Below, piece after piece: positions 8,099 to 15,941 of a stretch of 64,000 nucleotides of DNA. The notes below the pieces were generated by a model that saw nothing but the letters and a program-made list of their open reading frames with translations, did not search any database and was not told the origin of the DNA. The DNA comes from Flavobacteriaceae bacterium GF1. GTDB lineage: Bacteria; Bacteroidota; Bacteroidia; Flavobacteriales; Flavobacteriaceae. Where the stretch lies: assembly GCA_009797885.1 (NCBI GenBank), contig WNKP01000006.1:248001-312000 (forward strand), given 5' to 3'. The first letter of the stretch is position 1. Each line of letters starts with the position of its first letter. Made by a program: the position numbers and the translations under genes.

Positions 8099-10526
8099 AC
8101 TTCATCAAGATTTTGGTCATTCGTTTAATGCGATCGGCCAATTTTTCATTGGAGAGTTTTTCCCGAAGCCTATCGGTGATCAATGGAAAGGAAAATGGAG
8201 TTGCATTTTGACATTGCTTCCAAACGATTTCTTGCGTAGCGATACGTTCCAGTGCCATTCGCAATCGGCCTTCTTCCAATTGATGTTCAAAGGTTTCCGT
8301 AAACGCTTGTTTAAAGAGGAGGTTTTCCGGTTCGTAATCCCGGAAGACATCAAACAAGAGTTGGGAACTGCTTTGAAGGTGCTTCATTTTTATTCCTTTT
8401 TCCGGATAGCCGGTAAAGACCATACCACTGATAACGGCAATGTCACGAAATTTTCTGCGGGCCATTTCATTGGAATTCAGACTTTTTTGCAAATCGGGGA
8501 GCATGTATTCGGAAGTAAACAGATTATTGTCTATTACCGCTTGAATGTCAATGGGTTTATCGGATAACATCTCAAAGCCATAGTCGTTAAAAGCCAATGA
8601 GCAAGTGATAGGGGAGAGCAGGCCTATGCGGTACGATAGCAAACTGCTCATAGCTTCGTGTACGGCACGTCCTTCAAAAGGATAAAAAATATGGTGGTAG
8701 CCGTCCCTTGTCTTAAAGGTTTCAATCAAAAATTCACTGGGTTTGGGAACGCTACTTTCCTCTCTTTGTTTCTCAAAGATATGTTGGAGTGCTACCAGTT
8801 CCTTGCTAAGATTGGCTTCGGTAGCCGCCTTGTACAGCTCCAATCGCAACAACTTGGACATTTCGGAAGAAAAACTCAATCGACCACCGGCCCAAGCAGG
8901 GACCTTATTGGTGCGTTTTGTGGAATTGCGCACCTGTACCTTCATGCTACGAATGCGGATAAATTCCAAATTCCGTCCGGCAAATACAAATACGTCCCCA
9001 GGATTGAGTTTTGAAACAAAATATTCTTCAATGGAACCGATATATCCCCCTTTTTGATAATGTACGGAAAGGTTGGCGTCGCCCACAATGGTCCCTATCT
9101 GAAAACGATGTCTCATCGCAATGCCTTTGTTGTTTACCTTGAACCTTCCATCCGCTTCCACTTCCACTTTTTTGTATTCATCGTAGCTTTTTAAGCTTTG
9201 GCTGCCCATAACCAAAAAATTGAGCAACCATTGCCATTCCTCTTCGGTAAGACCTTGGTAACAAAAGGTCTGTTTAATTTCAGGAAGGATTTCATCGGGA
9301 TAAAAGCCATCGGAAACGGCCAGGGTGGTCAAATATTGGATGAGCACGTCATAACTGTTTAAAAACGGTAAGCGGTCCTCAACAGCATTTTCCTTTACCG
9401 CAACCTGAAGTGCGGAAGCCTCGATCAGTTCAATGGCGTGGGTAGGTAAAAAATAGATGACACTTGTTTCCCCAGGGCGATGACCGCTGCGTCCGGCACG
9501 CTGTAAAAAGCGGGCCACCCCTTTTGGCCCGCCTATTTGGATGACGGTTTCCACCGGTGCAAAATCCACCCCCAAATCCAAACTGGAGGTGCAGACCACG
9601 GCCTTTAAACTTTCGTTTCGTATGGCCTGTTCCACCCATATGCGCGTTTCTTTGTTCACACTACCATGGTGCATGGCCATTTCACCGGCAAACTCCGGGT
9701 AACGTTCCAATATTTTTTGAAACCAAATCTCGCATTGACTACGTGTGTTGGTAAAAAGGAGTGTTGTTTTACTCTTTTTTATGATGGGGATAACATCATC
9801 CAGTAAATGCAGGCCCAAATGCCCACGCCATGGGAAGGTTTCCATCTGTTTTGGGATGATACTGTTGACCTTGATTTTCTTTTTGAGATTGGCCCTTACC
9901 AAAACCGAATTCTCCATTTCGGGAGAAGTGGGGCCTAGAAGTACTTGGCGGGCTTGGGGTAAATTGCCGATTGTGGCCGAAATGCCCCAAATACGAAGGT
10001 CTTTGCATACGGTCTTTAGCCGGGAAAGGCCCAACTCCATCTGGATTCCCCGCTTGGTCCCCAAAAGTTCATGCCACTCATCAACAACGATGGCCGAACA
10101 GTCTTTAAATGTTCTGTCATACGCTTTTGAAGCCAACAATAACTGTAGGCTTTCTGGGGTAGTAATCAGTAAATCGGGCATAGTGGTTCGTTGTCGTGCC
10201 CGCTCTTTTGTAGTAGTGTCCCCTGTTCTGATCCCTACGGTCATTGGGAGTTCCAAATCGGCCACTATACGTTCGGCAGATTGTTTTATTTCTTGGGAAA
10301 GGGCGCGCAAGGGGGTGATCCAAACCGCTTTCAATCCTTTTTTATGCTTGGTTTTGTATTCAGGATGGTTTTTAATGTAATTCAAGACAATGGGAAACCA
10401 AAGGGCATAGGTTTTTCCACTTCCCGTAGGGGCGTTCAATAATCCGTGTTTGCCCTGTAAAAAGGCCGTCCAGGTCTCTTTTTGGAATGCATGGGGTTTC
10501 CAACCTTGCTGTTGGAACCAGGTCAA
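8097..10526 (-). CDS. ligase-associated DEXH-box DNA helicase (Lhr-like)
   Basis: 809 residues. Superfamily 2 helicase motifs appear in order: Walker A APTGSGKTYALWFPI (about residue 36), WITPLRALSQEI, TTPESLQLLL, motif II VVDEWHELLGTKRG (about residue 148), ISATIGN, and motif VI QRAGRSGHRPGE (about residue 350). The remainder is the winged-helix and C-terminal part of the Lhr core. This is the helicase partner of the bacterial ATP-dependent ligase/PdeM/exonuclease repair set. The only usable start is TTG at 10526. The reading frame stays open for 15 more codons upstream, which read like family N-terminus (KQLFEIA), but there is no ATG, GTG or TTG before a TAA at 10572-10574. The original start may have been lost when the GIY-YIG gene entered upstream. 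Confidence 0.93.
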   Translation of the reverse strand: MTWFQQQGWKPHAFQKETWTAFLQGKHGLLNAPTGSGKTYALWFPIVLNYIKNHPEYKTKHKKGLKAVWITPLRALSQEIKQSAERIVADLELPMTVGIRTGDTTTKERARQRTTMPDLLITTPESLQLLLASKAYDRTFKDCSAIVVDEWHELLGTKRGIQMELGLSRLKTVCKDLRIWGISATIGNLPQARQVLLGPTSPEMENSVLVRANLKKKIKVNSIIPKQMETFPWRGHLGLHLLDDVIPIIKKSKTTLLFTNTRSQCEIWFQKILERYPEFAGEMAMHHGSVNKETRIWVEQAIRNESLKAVVCTSSLDLGVDFAPVETVIQIGGPKGVARFLQRAGRSGHRPGETSVIYFLPTHAIELIEASALQVAVKENAVEDRLPFLNSYDVLIQYLTTLAVSDGFYPDEILPEIKQTFCYQGLTEEEWQWLLNFLVMGSQSLKSYDEYKKVEVEADGRFKVNNKGIAMRHRFQIGTIVGDANLSVHYQKGGYIGSIEEYFVSKLNPGDVFVFAGRNLEFIRIRSMKVQVRNSTKRTNKVPAWAGGRLSFSSEMSKLLRLELYKAATEANLSKELVALQHIFEKQREESSVPKPSEFLIETFKTRDGYHHIFYPFEGRAVHEAMSSLLSYRIGLLSPITCSLAFNDYGFEMLSDKPIDIQAVIDNNLFTSEYMLPDLQKSLNSNEMARRKFRDIAVISGMVFTGYPEKGIKMKHLQSSSQLLFDVFRDYEPENLLFKQAFTETFEHQLEEGRLRMALERIATQEIVWKQCQNATPFSFPLITDRLREKLSNEKLADRIKRMTKILMK

Positions 10527-10589
10527 TGCAATTTCAAAGAGTTGTTTACGAGTGATAGCGAAGTAATCTTTTTATGTGTGTCTCTAAAA

Positions 10590-10898
10590 TTAAAAAGATT
10601 CTTTACTCCCATCAAACCAACTTTCTGACAAATCATTCCATTCCGGATTTATCGAGTTGATTAGTTTTTCCTTTCGTTTTCTGTTGCCTGCTTTCCATTG
10701 CCGCTCTCTTTTAAAGGAATCCTTGATAGTATCAAATTCTTCAAAATAGACCAAAAGGGTACAATTGTATTTTTTGGTGAAAGCGTTTTTGTATTTACCA
10801 TTCTTATGCTCGCTGACCCTTCTTTCCAAATTATTTGTAGCACCGACATACAGTACAGTTTTGTTTTTATTGGTAAGGATATAGCAGTAGCCTTTCAT
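10590..10898 (-). CDS. GIY-YIG family small nuclease, inserted in the repair cassette
   Basis: 102 residues, a paralogue of the protein at 2902-3201 with the same architecture: GYCYILTNKNKTVLYVGAT (GIY-YIG signature), NNLERRVSEH with the conserved Arg, then FTKKYNCTLLVYFEEFD and the Glu-bearing helix KDSFKRERQWKAGNRKRKEK. ATG start at 10898, stop at 10590. It lies between the ATP-dependent ligase and the lhr helicase, in the same direction, with about 60-100 bp on each side. Unlike the first copy, no palindromic units flank it. The domain suggests a DNA endonuclease, but no function is known for this class. Its position next to a damaged lhr start suggests a fairly recent insertion, which is inference. 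Confidence 0.83.
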   Translation of the reverse strand: MKGYCYILTNKNKTVLYVGATNNLERRVSEHKNGKYKNAFTKKYNCTLLVYFEEFDTIKDSFKRERQWKAGNRKRKEKLINSINPEWNDLSESWFDGSKESF

Positions 10899-10994
10899 AG
10901 CGGGCAGAGCGAAGTCAACGGTTTTATGGAGGTTCTTGTTTTATCTGATTTGGGTTCTTTTTTAGGTATTGGGTTTACCTACTAAAAGCTCCCT

Positions 10995-12674
10995 TCATTC
11001 CGCCTTAGCGGAATTCGGGATCAGTGATTTTAAATCTTCCAACGAATTCGCTTCCTCAATTTTTTTGTCCTTACGCCATCTTAAGATCCTGGGGAACCGT
11101 GTGGCCACACCACTTTTATGTCTTTTGGAAAAGGCAATGCCCTCAAAGGCAATCTCAAACACATGATGTGGTGTTACGCTGCGTACAGGACCAAAGCGTT
11201 CCAGGGTATTCCTTTTTATCCAGGCATCAACTTCCTGAAACTCCTTATCGGTCAGACCGGAATATGCCTTTGCAAAAGTGACCAGTTCCCGTTCCCCTTT
11301 TTCATTTGCTTTCCAAAGGGCAAAGGTGTAGTCGGTAAACAAATTACTTCTTCGACCATGCCCGCGCATGGCATACGTTAACACGGCGTCAATGGTCAAT
11401 GGGTCCACTTTCCATTTCCACCAGTCCCCTTTTTTACGCCCTACTTGGTACGGTGAATCCAAGCGTTTTACCATTAAACCTTCACTGTGTTTGGCTCTGG
11501 AGACCTCCCGTTCTTGGGCCACCTCGTCCCAGGAGTTGAACTGCATCCGCTCGGAGAGGAGTAACGGTAAGTCACTTCCACTGCCTTCGATCACGGACGA
11601 ATAAAGATTTTCCAGAAGTCGCCTCCGTTCCACAAATGGTTTATCCCGAATGTCCGTTCCATTCCATTCCAACAAATCATAGGCTTTTATGATTACCGGG
11701 GTTTTCTGCAAAAGCGATTTTGAGACCGTTTTCCGGCCGATGCGAGTCTGGAGGTCATTAAAGGTGCCAATAGTCCCATTGGGATAGGGAAGTAATTCGC
11801 CATCGAGTACTGTCCCATTGGGGAGTATTCCAATAAATTTTTGAAACTCTGGGTATTTATCCGTTACCAGTTCCTCCCCTCGGCTCCAAACAAACAATTG
11901 ATTGTTCCTAATAATAAGTTGTGCGCGGATGCCGTCCCATTTGTGTTCCACGGACCATTGGGTCACATCCCCCAACTCCCGGGGAAGGTCCTCCAGGGCA
12001 TAGGCCAAATAAAAGGGATAGGGTTTTGAGAGAAAATCACCTTCGTTTTCTTCCAATACCAGATTTTGGAATGAGATGGTACCGGGGTCCCAATTGCCCA
12101 TGAGTTTATAGGCCAAAATGTCTTCATCCACACCAGTGGCTTTGGAAAGGGCCTTGGTCATTAATTTTTGGCTTACCCCAATTCGAAAACCACCTGTAAT
12201 CAATTTTGTAAATACGAAACGGCCATAGTAATCCAATTGCTGCCAATTTTCAAAAAGATATGCCTTTTTATCCTCGTCCGTTTGTTTTTTCAACCATATC
12301 ATTTCTTCCAAAAAATGGGTCAAATCCTTATCCGTGGAATGTTCGTTAGATGGGACGACGAGGGCAATTGTTTCGGCCAGATCGCCTACAATATGATAAC
12401 TTTCCTCAAACAACCACAATGGGATTTTTGCGAGTTCGGAAGCCCATTCCCGCAATAAGGTGGTATTGACCGGTCTGGGCGGACGCCGATGTGAAAGGAT
12501 GGCAATGGTCCAGACTTTATCGGTATCCGGGGCCATCAAAAAATAATTGGCCAATGCCTGTACCTTGACATTGGTCTTGTTGGTGCTATCCAAAGTCTTG
12601 ATGAGTTGGGAAAAGCCCCCCATCCCCCGAAGGGGGGGTATCGGGTCTTTTTTATTTTTATTGGGGTTTTTCAT
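10995..12674 (-). CDS. ATP-dependent DNA ligase of the bacterial repair cassette
   Basis: 559 residues. The nucleotidyltransferase core is clear: motif I EHKWDGIRAQ with the adenylated Lys (about residue 243), the ERRRLLENL segment, motif IV EGLMVKRLDS and motif V WWKWK, followed by an OB-fold with motif VI-like RFPRILRWRKDK. It seals nicks using ATP, distinct from the essential NAD-dependent LigA, and belongs with the Lhr helicase, PdeM and exonuclease in this locus. The ATG at 12674 overlaps the exonuclease stop as ATGA. The first 17 residues (including IPPLRGMGG) are encoded by an inserted palindrome; the family-like sequence begins at FSQLIKTLD, so the ATG at 12623 may be the older start. 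Confidence 0.94.
   Translation of the reverse strand: MKNPNKNKKDPIPPLRGMGGFSQLIKTLDSTNKTNVKVQALANYFLMAPDTDKVWTIAILSHRRPPRPVNTTLLREWASELAKIPLWLFEESYHIVGDLAETIALVVPSNEHSTDKDLTHFLEEMIWLKKQTDEDKKAYLFENWQQLDYYGRFVFTKLITGGFRIGVSQKLMTKALSKATGVDEDILAYKLMGNWDPGTISFQNLVLEENEGDFLSKPYPFYLAYALEDLPRELGDVTQWSVEHKWDGIRAQLIIRNNQLFVWSRGEELVTDKYPEFQKFIGILPNGTVLDGELLPYPNGTIGTFNDLQTRIGRKTVSKSLLQKTPVIIKAYDLLEWNGTDIRDKPFVERRRLLENLYSSVIEGSGSDLPLLLSERMQFNSWDEVAQEREVSRAKHSEGLMVKRLDSPYQVGRKKGDWWKWKVDPLTIDAVLTYAMRGHGRRSNLFTDYTFALWKANEKGERELVTFAKAYSGLTDKEFQEVDAWIKRNTLERFGPVRSVTPHHVFEIAFEGIAFSKRHKSGVATRFPRILRWRKDKKIEEANSLEDLKSLIPNSAKAE
12616..12638. repeat. GC-rich palindrome inside the ligase N-terminal codons
   Basis: A C-run, then CCCCC-GAA-G-GGGGG (stems at 12624-12628 and 12632-12638), in frame with the ligase and encoding part of PIPPLRGMGG. 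The composition is unlike the surrounding gene and similar to the second palindrome 60 bp away. Confidence 0.7.
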
Positions 12675-13720
12675 AATGATACCTCATCGTTTTTAACTCC
12701 CTCCCCTTTGGGGAGGGCTGGGGAGGGGCTTTTATCTTCCTCCTCGCCATATTGGGTATGCTCGGTTCTTGCATCGTAACCCAGCTCCCGCAAATACCTG
12801 GAAAAGATTTCGGTATAACCATGGGTGCAGATTACTTTTTCTGCCGTGGTGTCCTTTATGGCCTTCAAAAGTCCCGGCCAATCACAATGATCGCTAAGTA
12901 CAAAGCCTTTATCCACAGCACGTCTTCGTCTGGCGCCTCTAAAGGCCATCCATCCGCTGGCGGTCCCGGTCACAAATGGGGTCATTTTTCGAATCCAGGT
13001 ACTGCCGTGTGCCGATGGTGGTGCCAGTACAAGGCTCCCCTTTAGGTCTTCTTTTTTAGTGTCCTTGGTCACCAATTCCGTTTGATGAAAATCCGCAAAC
13101 TGCCGGAGGACCTGGGTCATATTTTCAACCGCTCCATGGGTGTAAATTTTACCAATGGAAGGGTCCAATAGTTTTAAAAGGCGCTGTGCCTTTCCCAGCG
13201 AATAGCCAAAAAGTACGGAGGTTTGCCCATTGGCCCTATTGGTGGCCCACCACTCATTAATGTCTTTTTTAACCTCTTCCTGTGGTCTCCAGAGAAATGC
13301 GGGCAATCCAAAGGTGCATTCCGTGATAAACGTGTGGCACTTAACGGATTCGTAGGGTGTGGCCAAGCCATCGTCCTCAATTTTGTAGTCCCCCGTAAAG
13401 ACCCATACCTCACCTTTATGTTCCACACGGATCTGAGAAGATCCCAAAATGTGCCCTGCGGGGTGCAGACTGAATTTTACGCCTTTCACACTAAAGGTTT
13501 CCCCCCATTCTTTTCCTGAAATGGCAATGGTTCCCAAACGATGTTTTACGATAGGGACGTTTTGATGGTGGGTAATATAGTTTTTATGTCCCCAACGACT
13601 GTGATCGGCATGACCGTGGGAAATTATGGCCTTGGATACCGGCCGCCAGGGATCCAAGTACACATCTGCAGCTTCGCAATAAATGCCCTTGTCCGTAAAA
13701 CGTAGAAGAGGAGGGTTCAT
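12671..13720 (-). CDS. ligase-associated DNA damage response exonuclease (beta-CASP metallo-beta-lactamase)
   Basis: 349 residues from the ATG at 13720; an upstream TTG at 13738 is less likely because family similarity starts at NPPLLRFTDKGIYCEAADVY. The metallo-beta-lactamase metal motif is SHGHADHSRWG (about residue 35), followed by HPAGHILGSSQ, FTGDY, a beta-CASP region with GYSLGKAQRLLKLL, and the C-terminal VLSDHCDWPGLL and VICTHGYTEIF. It is the nuclease member of the four-gene repair cassette and first in its transcription order. The last 20 or so residues come from a GC-rich palindrome. The stop overlaps the ligase start as ATGA, consistent with translational coupling. Confidence 0.92.
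   Translation of the reverse strand: MNPPLLRFTDKGIYCEAADVYLDPWRPVSKAIISHGHADHSRWGHKNYITHHQNVPIVKHRLGTIAISGKEWGETFSVKGVKFSLHPAGHILGSSQIRVEHKGEVWVFTGDYKIEDDGLATPYESVKCHTFITECTFGLPAFLWRPQEEVKKDINEWWATNRANGQTSVLFGYSLGKAQRLLKLLDPSIGKIYTHGAVENMTQVLRQFADFHQTELVTKDTKKEDLKGSLVLAPPSAHGSTWIRKMTPFVTGTASGWMAFRGARRRRAVDKGFVLSDHCDWPGLLKAIKDTTAEKVICTHGYTEIFSRYLRELGYDARTEHTQYGEEEDKSPSPALPKGEGVKNDEVSL
12699..12717. repeat. GC-rich palindrome inside the exonuclease C-terminal codons
   Basis: CCCTCCCC (12699-12706) pairs with GGGGAGGG (12710-12717) around TTT, followed by a partial repeat CTGGGGAGGGG to 12729. It is read in frame as the exonuclease tail SPSPALPKGEGVK, a peptide typical of translated Bacteroidetes palindromes. 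Confidence 0.72.
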
Positions 13721-13892
13721 AGCATGGTGAAGATACAAATTTGTAGGTCAACCCGCGTTAGGGATTGTAGCGGTAACCCACAGCCCAATACAATATTGGG
13801 CGAGGATTTTAGCGAAAAGCCCGACCAAAAACAGGTTTTTGGGAACGCCCAAATTGGGTCTTTTTATTTCGTATTTCGGTAGTGAAATGGTT

Positions 13893-13900
13893 TATATTTG
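13893..13900 (+). promoter_or_regulatory. -7 promoter element for the TerB-like gene
   Basis: TATATTTG followed by C matches the Bacteroidetes -7 consensus TAnnTTTG and lies 19 nt before the ATG at 13920. The upstream -33 region is AT-rich without a perfect TTTG. It supports the internal ATG over upstream in-frame starts. Confidence 0.55.
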
Positions 13901-13919
13901 CGCAACAAAATTTTATACA

Positions 13920-14348
13920 ATGCCAATTGTTGACCTATACGAGCACAGTGATCAGCGGCATAATCTTGCCCATTTTGCCACATTGGCCAGTTTAGCGGCG
14001 GTTGATGGGGAAATCAATGAAAAGGAAAAAGCTGTTTTGGACAAGTTTGCCTTTAAGCTGAACATTACCAGTGCGGAATATAAGGAGGTAATGAAGAAAG
14101 AGAACAAGTATCCCATTCAGACCCCCCATAGTGGTGAGAAGCGGTTAAAGCGACTGTTCGAATTATTCCAGATGGTATTTGCCGATTATTTTATAGAAGA
14201 GGACCAAATGAACCTTATAGAGCGGTACGCCATAGGTCTGGGCTATTCGCCCGATGCGGCCAAGGTGCTTATTGAAAAATCCTATGCGATTTTTCGGGGA
14301 AAAATCGCTTTTGAGGACTATCAGTATTTGATGGAGAAACAGCCTTAG
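13920..14348 (+). CDS. TerB-like (tellurite-resistance family) protein
   Basis: 142 residues from the ATG at 13920. The all-helical TerB-like pattern is visible: [20 protein letters not shown] (the conserved DGxxxxxE metal-binding-type motif), [34 protein letters not shown] (a second acidic motif) and [16 protein letters not shown]. TerB-like proteins are small cytoplasmic proteins of largely unknown function, sometimes linked to membrane stress. An in-frame ATG further upstream (13839) would place a good promoter inside the coding region and is rejected. It converges on fbp, with stop codons overlapping by 4 nt. Confidence 0.82.
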   Translation: MPIVDLYEHSDQRHNLAHFATLASLAAVDGEINEKEKAVLDKFAFKLNITSAEYKEVMKKENKYPIQTPHSGEKRLKRLFELFQMVFADYFIEEDQMNLIERYAIGLGYSPDAAKVLIEKSYAIFRGKIAFEDYQYLMEKQP

Positions 14349-15352
14349 TGGTATTTCGCCAAAAACTCCTGTAACTTCAATACCATATTTTTGCTTCCGC
14401 AGAAAAAAGGCACCCTTTGGTGCAGTTCTTTGGGAACGATATCCAGTATTCGGTTCTTTCCACCAATGGCAACTCCATTGGCCTGTTCGGCCAAAAAGGC
14501 CATGGGATTGCATTCGTAGAGCAATCTAAGTTTCCCGTTTCCGGTCACACTGCTTTTTGGATACATATAAATCCCTCCCTTGATCATGTTTCGGTGAAAG
14601 TCCGAAACCAAAGAGCCTATGTACCTTGAAGTATAAGGACGATCGCCCTCTTCCATTTGGCAATACTTTATATAGTCCTTTACCCCTTGTAAAAAATGGA
14701 TGTAGTTCCCCTCGTTTACGGAATAAATTTTTCCATTCTCGGGGAATTGCATGTTTGGATGCGACAAATAAAAGGTTCCGATGGCAGGATTTAACGTAAA
14801 ACCGTTCACCCCGTTCCCTGTGGTGTACACCAGCATTGTGGAAGTTCCATAAATAACATAGCCCGCCGCGACCTGTTGGTTACCGGGCTGTAAAAAGTCC
14901 TCGAGTTGCACAGGGGTGCCTACAGGTGTAATTCTCCGATAAATGGAAAATATGGTTCCAACGGAAACATTGACATCAATATTGGATGAACCATCCAGGG
15001 GATCGATAAGGACCACGTATTTGTTTTGGTGGTTTTCATCATGGCTGTTAATGGAAATAAAATGATCCTCTTCTTCCGAAGCAATACCACAGACAATTTC
15101 CCTGTTTTTTAGGGTTTGAATAAACTTTTCGTTGGCCAAGACATCCAATTTCTTTTGATCCTCACCTTGAATGTTGGTGTCCCCGGCATCCCCAAGAATA
15201 TCGACAAGTCCTGCTTTGTTCACTTCATGGTTGACTACTTTGGCCGCCAGGCGTATGGCATTGATCAATTTGGAAAGCTCCCCGGTTGAATATTGAAAAT
15301 CGGTTTGGTTTTCAATAATGAATTCTCCAAGGGTCTTGTTCTTTGTGTGCAT
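14345..15352 (-). CDS. fbp: class I fructose-1,6-bisphosphatase
   Basis: 335 residues, typical length. Catalytic metal-site sequences are present: ASEEEDHF (about residue 103), [20 protein letters not shown] (about residues 120-138), the substrate loop GTSTMLVYT and a C-terminal [15 protein letters not shown], with the acidic residue of the family replaced by the CNPM context usual in bacteria. The enzyme hydrolyses fructose-1,6-bisphosphate to fructose-6-phosphate in gluconeogenesis in the cytoplasm. ATG at 15352. It is transcribed leftwards and divergently from the GNAT-aspartokinase pair; the 112-bp gap holds both promoters, but none is strong enough to call. Confidence 0.96.
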   Translation of the reverse strand: MHTKNKTLGEFIIENQTDFQYSTGELSKLINAIRLAAKVVNHEVNKAGLVDILGDAGDTNIQGEDQKKLDVLANEKFIQTLKNREIVCGIASEEEDHFISINSHDENHQNKYVVLIDPLDGSSNIDVNVSVGTIFSIYRRITPVGTPVQLEDFLQPGNQQVAAGYVIYGTSTMLVYTTGNGVNGFTLNPAIGTFYLSHPNMQFPENGKIYSVNEGNYIHFLQGVKDYIKYCQMEEGDRPYTSRYIGSLVSDFHRNMIKGGIYMYPKSSVTGNGKLRLLYECNPMAFLAEQANGVAIGGKNRILDIVPKELHQRVPFFCGSKNMVLKLQEFLAKYH

Positions 15353-15464
15353 TGAAAGAGGTTGTTTTATTTAGGTGCAAAGTTCGTGCTTTTTGTGATA
15401 CTACAACGATTTCGACAAACCTTTGTTGGTTTATATTATAACAAAGTGTTTTATTTGCAACAAT

Positions 15465-15941
15465 ATGGATTTTTTAATTCGAGAAGCAGTACAAGCGGAC
15501 ATGGAATCCGTCCACCAATTGGTAACTGAACTGGCGGTTTTTGAAAAAATGCCCAATGCCGTTAAGGTCACAGTTGAGGAGCTGACCAGGGATGGATTTG
15601 GGGAAAGACCGTTGTTCCACTGTTTTGTGGCAGAGGCGGACTCCACCCTTATCGGTATCGCGTTGGTGTACCCCAGATATTCCACATGGAATGGCCCGGT
15701 CATCCATTTGGAGGATTTGATAGTTACGCAATCCATGAGGGGAAAAGGAGTAGGGAAGGCCCTTTTAAAGCGGGTGGTTGCCTATGGTCTGGAGAAAAAA
15801 GTACGACGCATTGGATGGGAAGTGCTGGATTGGAACGAACCTGCCATACAATTTTATGAGAACAGTGGCGCCATTGTGCTCAGGGATTGGGATGTGGTAC
15901 AAATGGATAGGGCTGCCATGAAAAAATTTATGGAAGAATGA
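15465..15941 (+). CDS. GNAT family N-acetyltransferase
   Basis: 158 residues from ATG 15465. It starts FLIREAVQADMESVHQLV, the usual GNAT N-terminus; the acetyl-CoA pyrophosphate-binding motif is SMRGKGVGKALLKRVV (about residue 95), followed by RRIGWEVLDWNEPAIQFYE. It resembles the diamine/spermidine acetyltransferase-like GNAT group, but the substrate is unknown. The stop codon overlaps the aspartokinase ATG (ATGA at 15938-15941), so the pair is probably translated in a coupled way. An upstream ATG in the track-length frame (15423) would add 14 residues without family similarity. Confidence 0.87.
   Translation: MDFLIREAVQADMESVHQLVTELAVFEKMPNAVKVTVEELTRDGFGERPLFHCFVAEADSTLIGIALVYPRYSTWNGPVIHLEDLIVTQSMRGKGVGKALLKRVVAYGLEKKVRRIGWEVLDWNEPAIQFYENSGAIVLRDWDVVQMDRAAMKKFMEE

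Noticed and set aside
9745-10380. 211-codon plus-strand ORF
   Set aside because: It lies fully antisense to the helicase gene lhr and shows no recognisable domain.
13739-13838. Extra N-terminal coding sequence for the exonuclease or the TerB-like gene
   Set aside because: Upstream starts are TTG or lie before a good promoter, and the added residues do not resemble either family.
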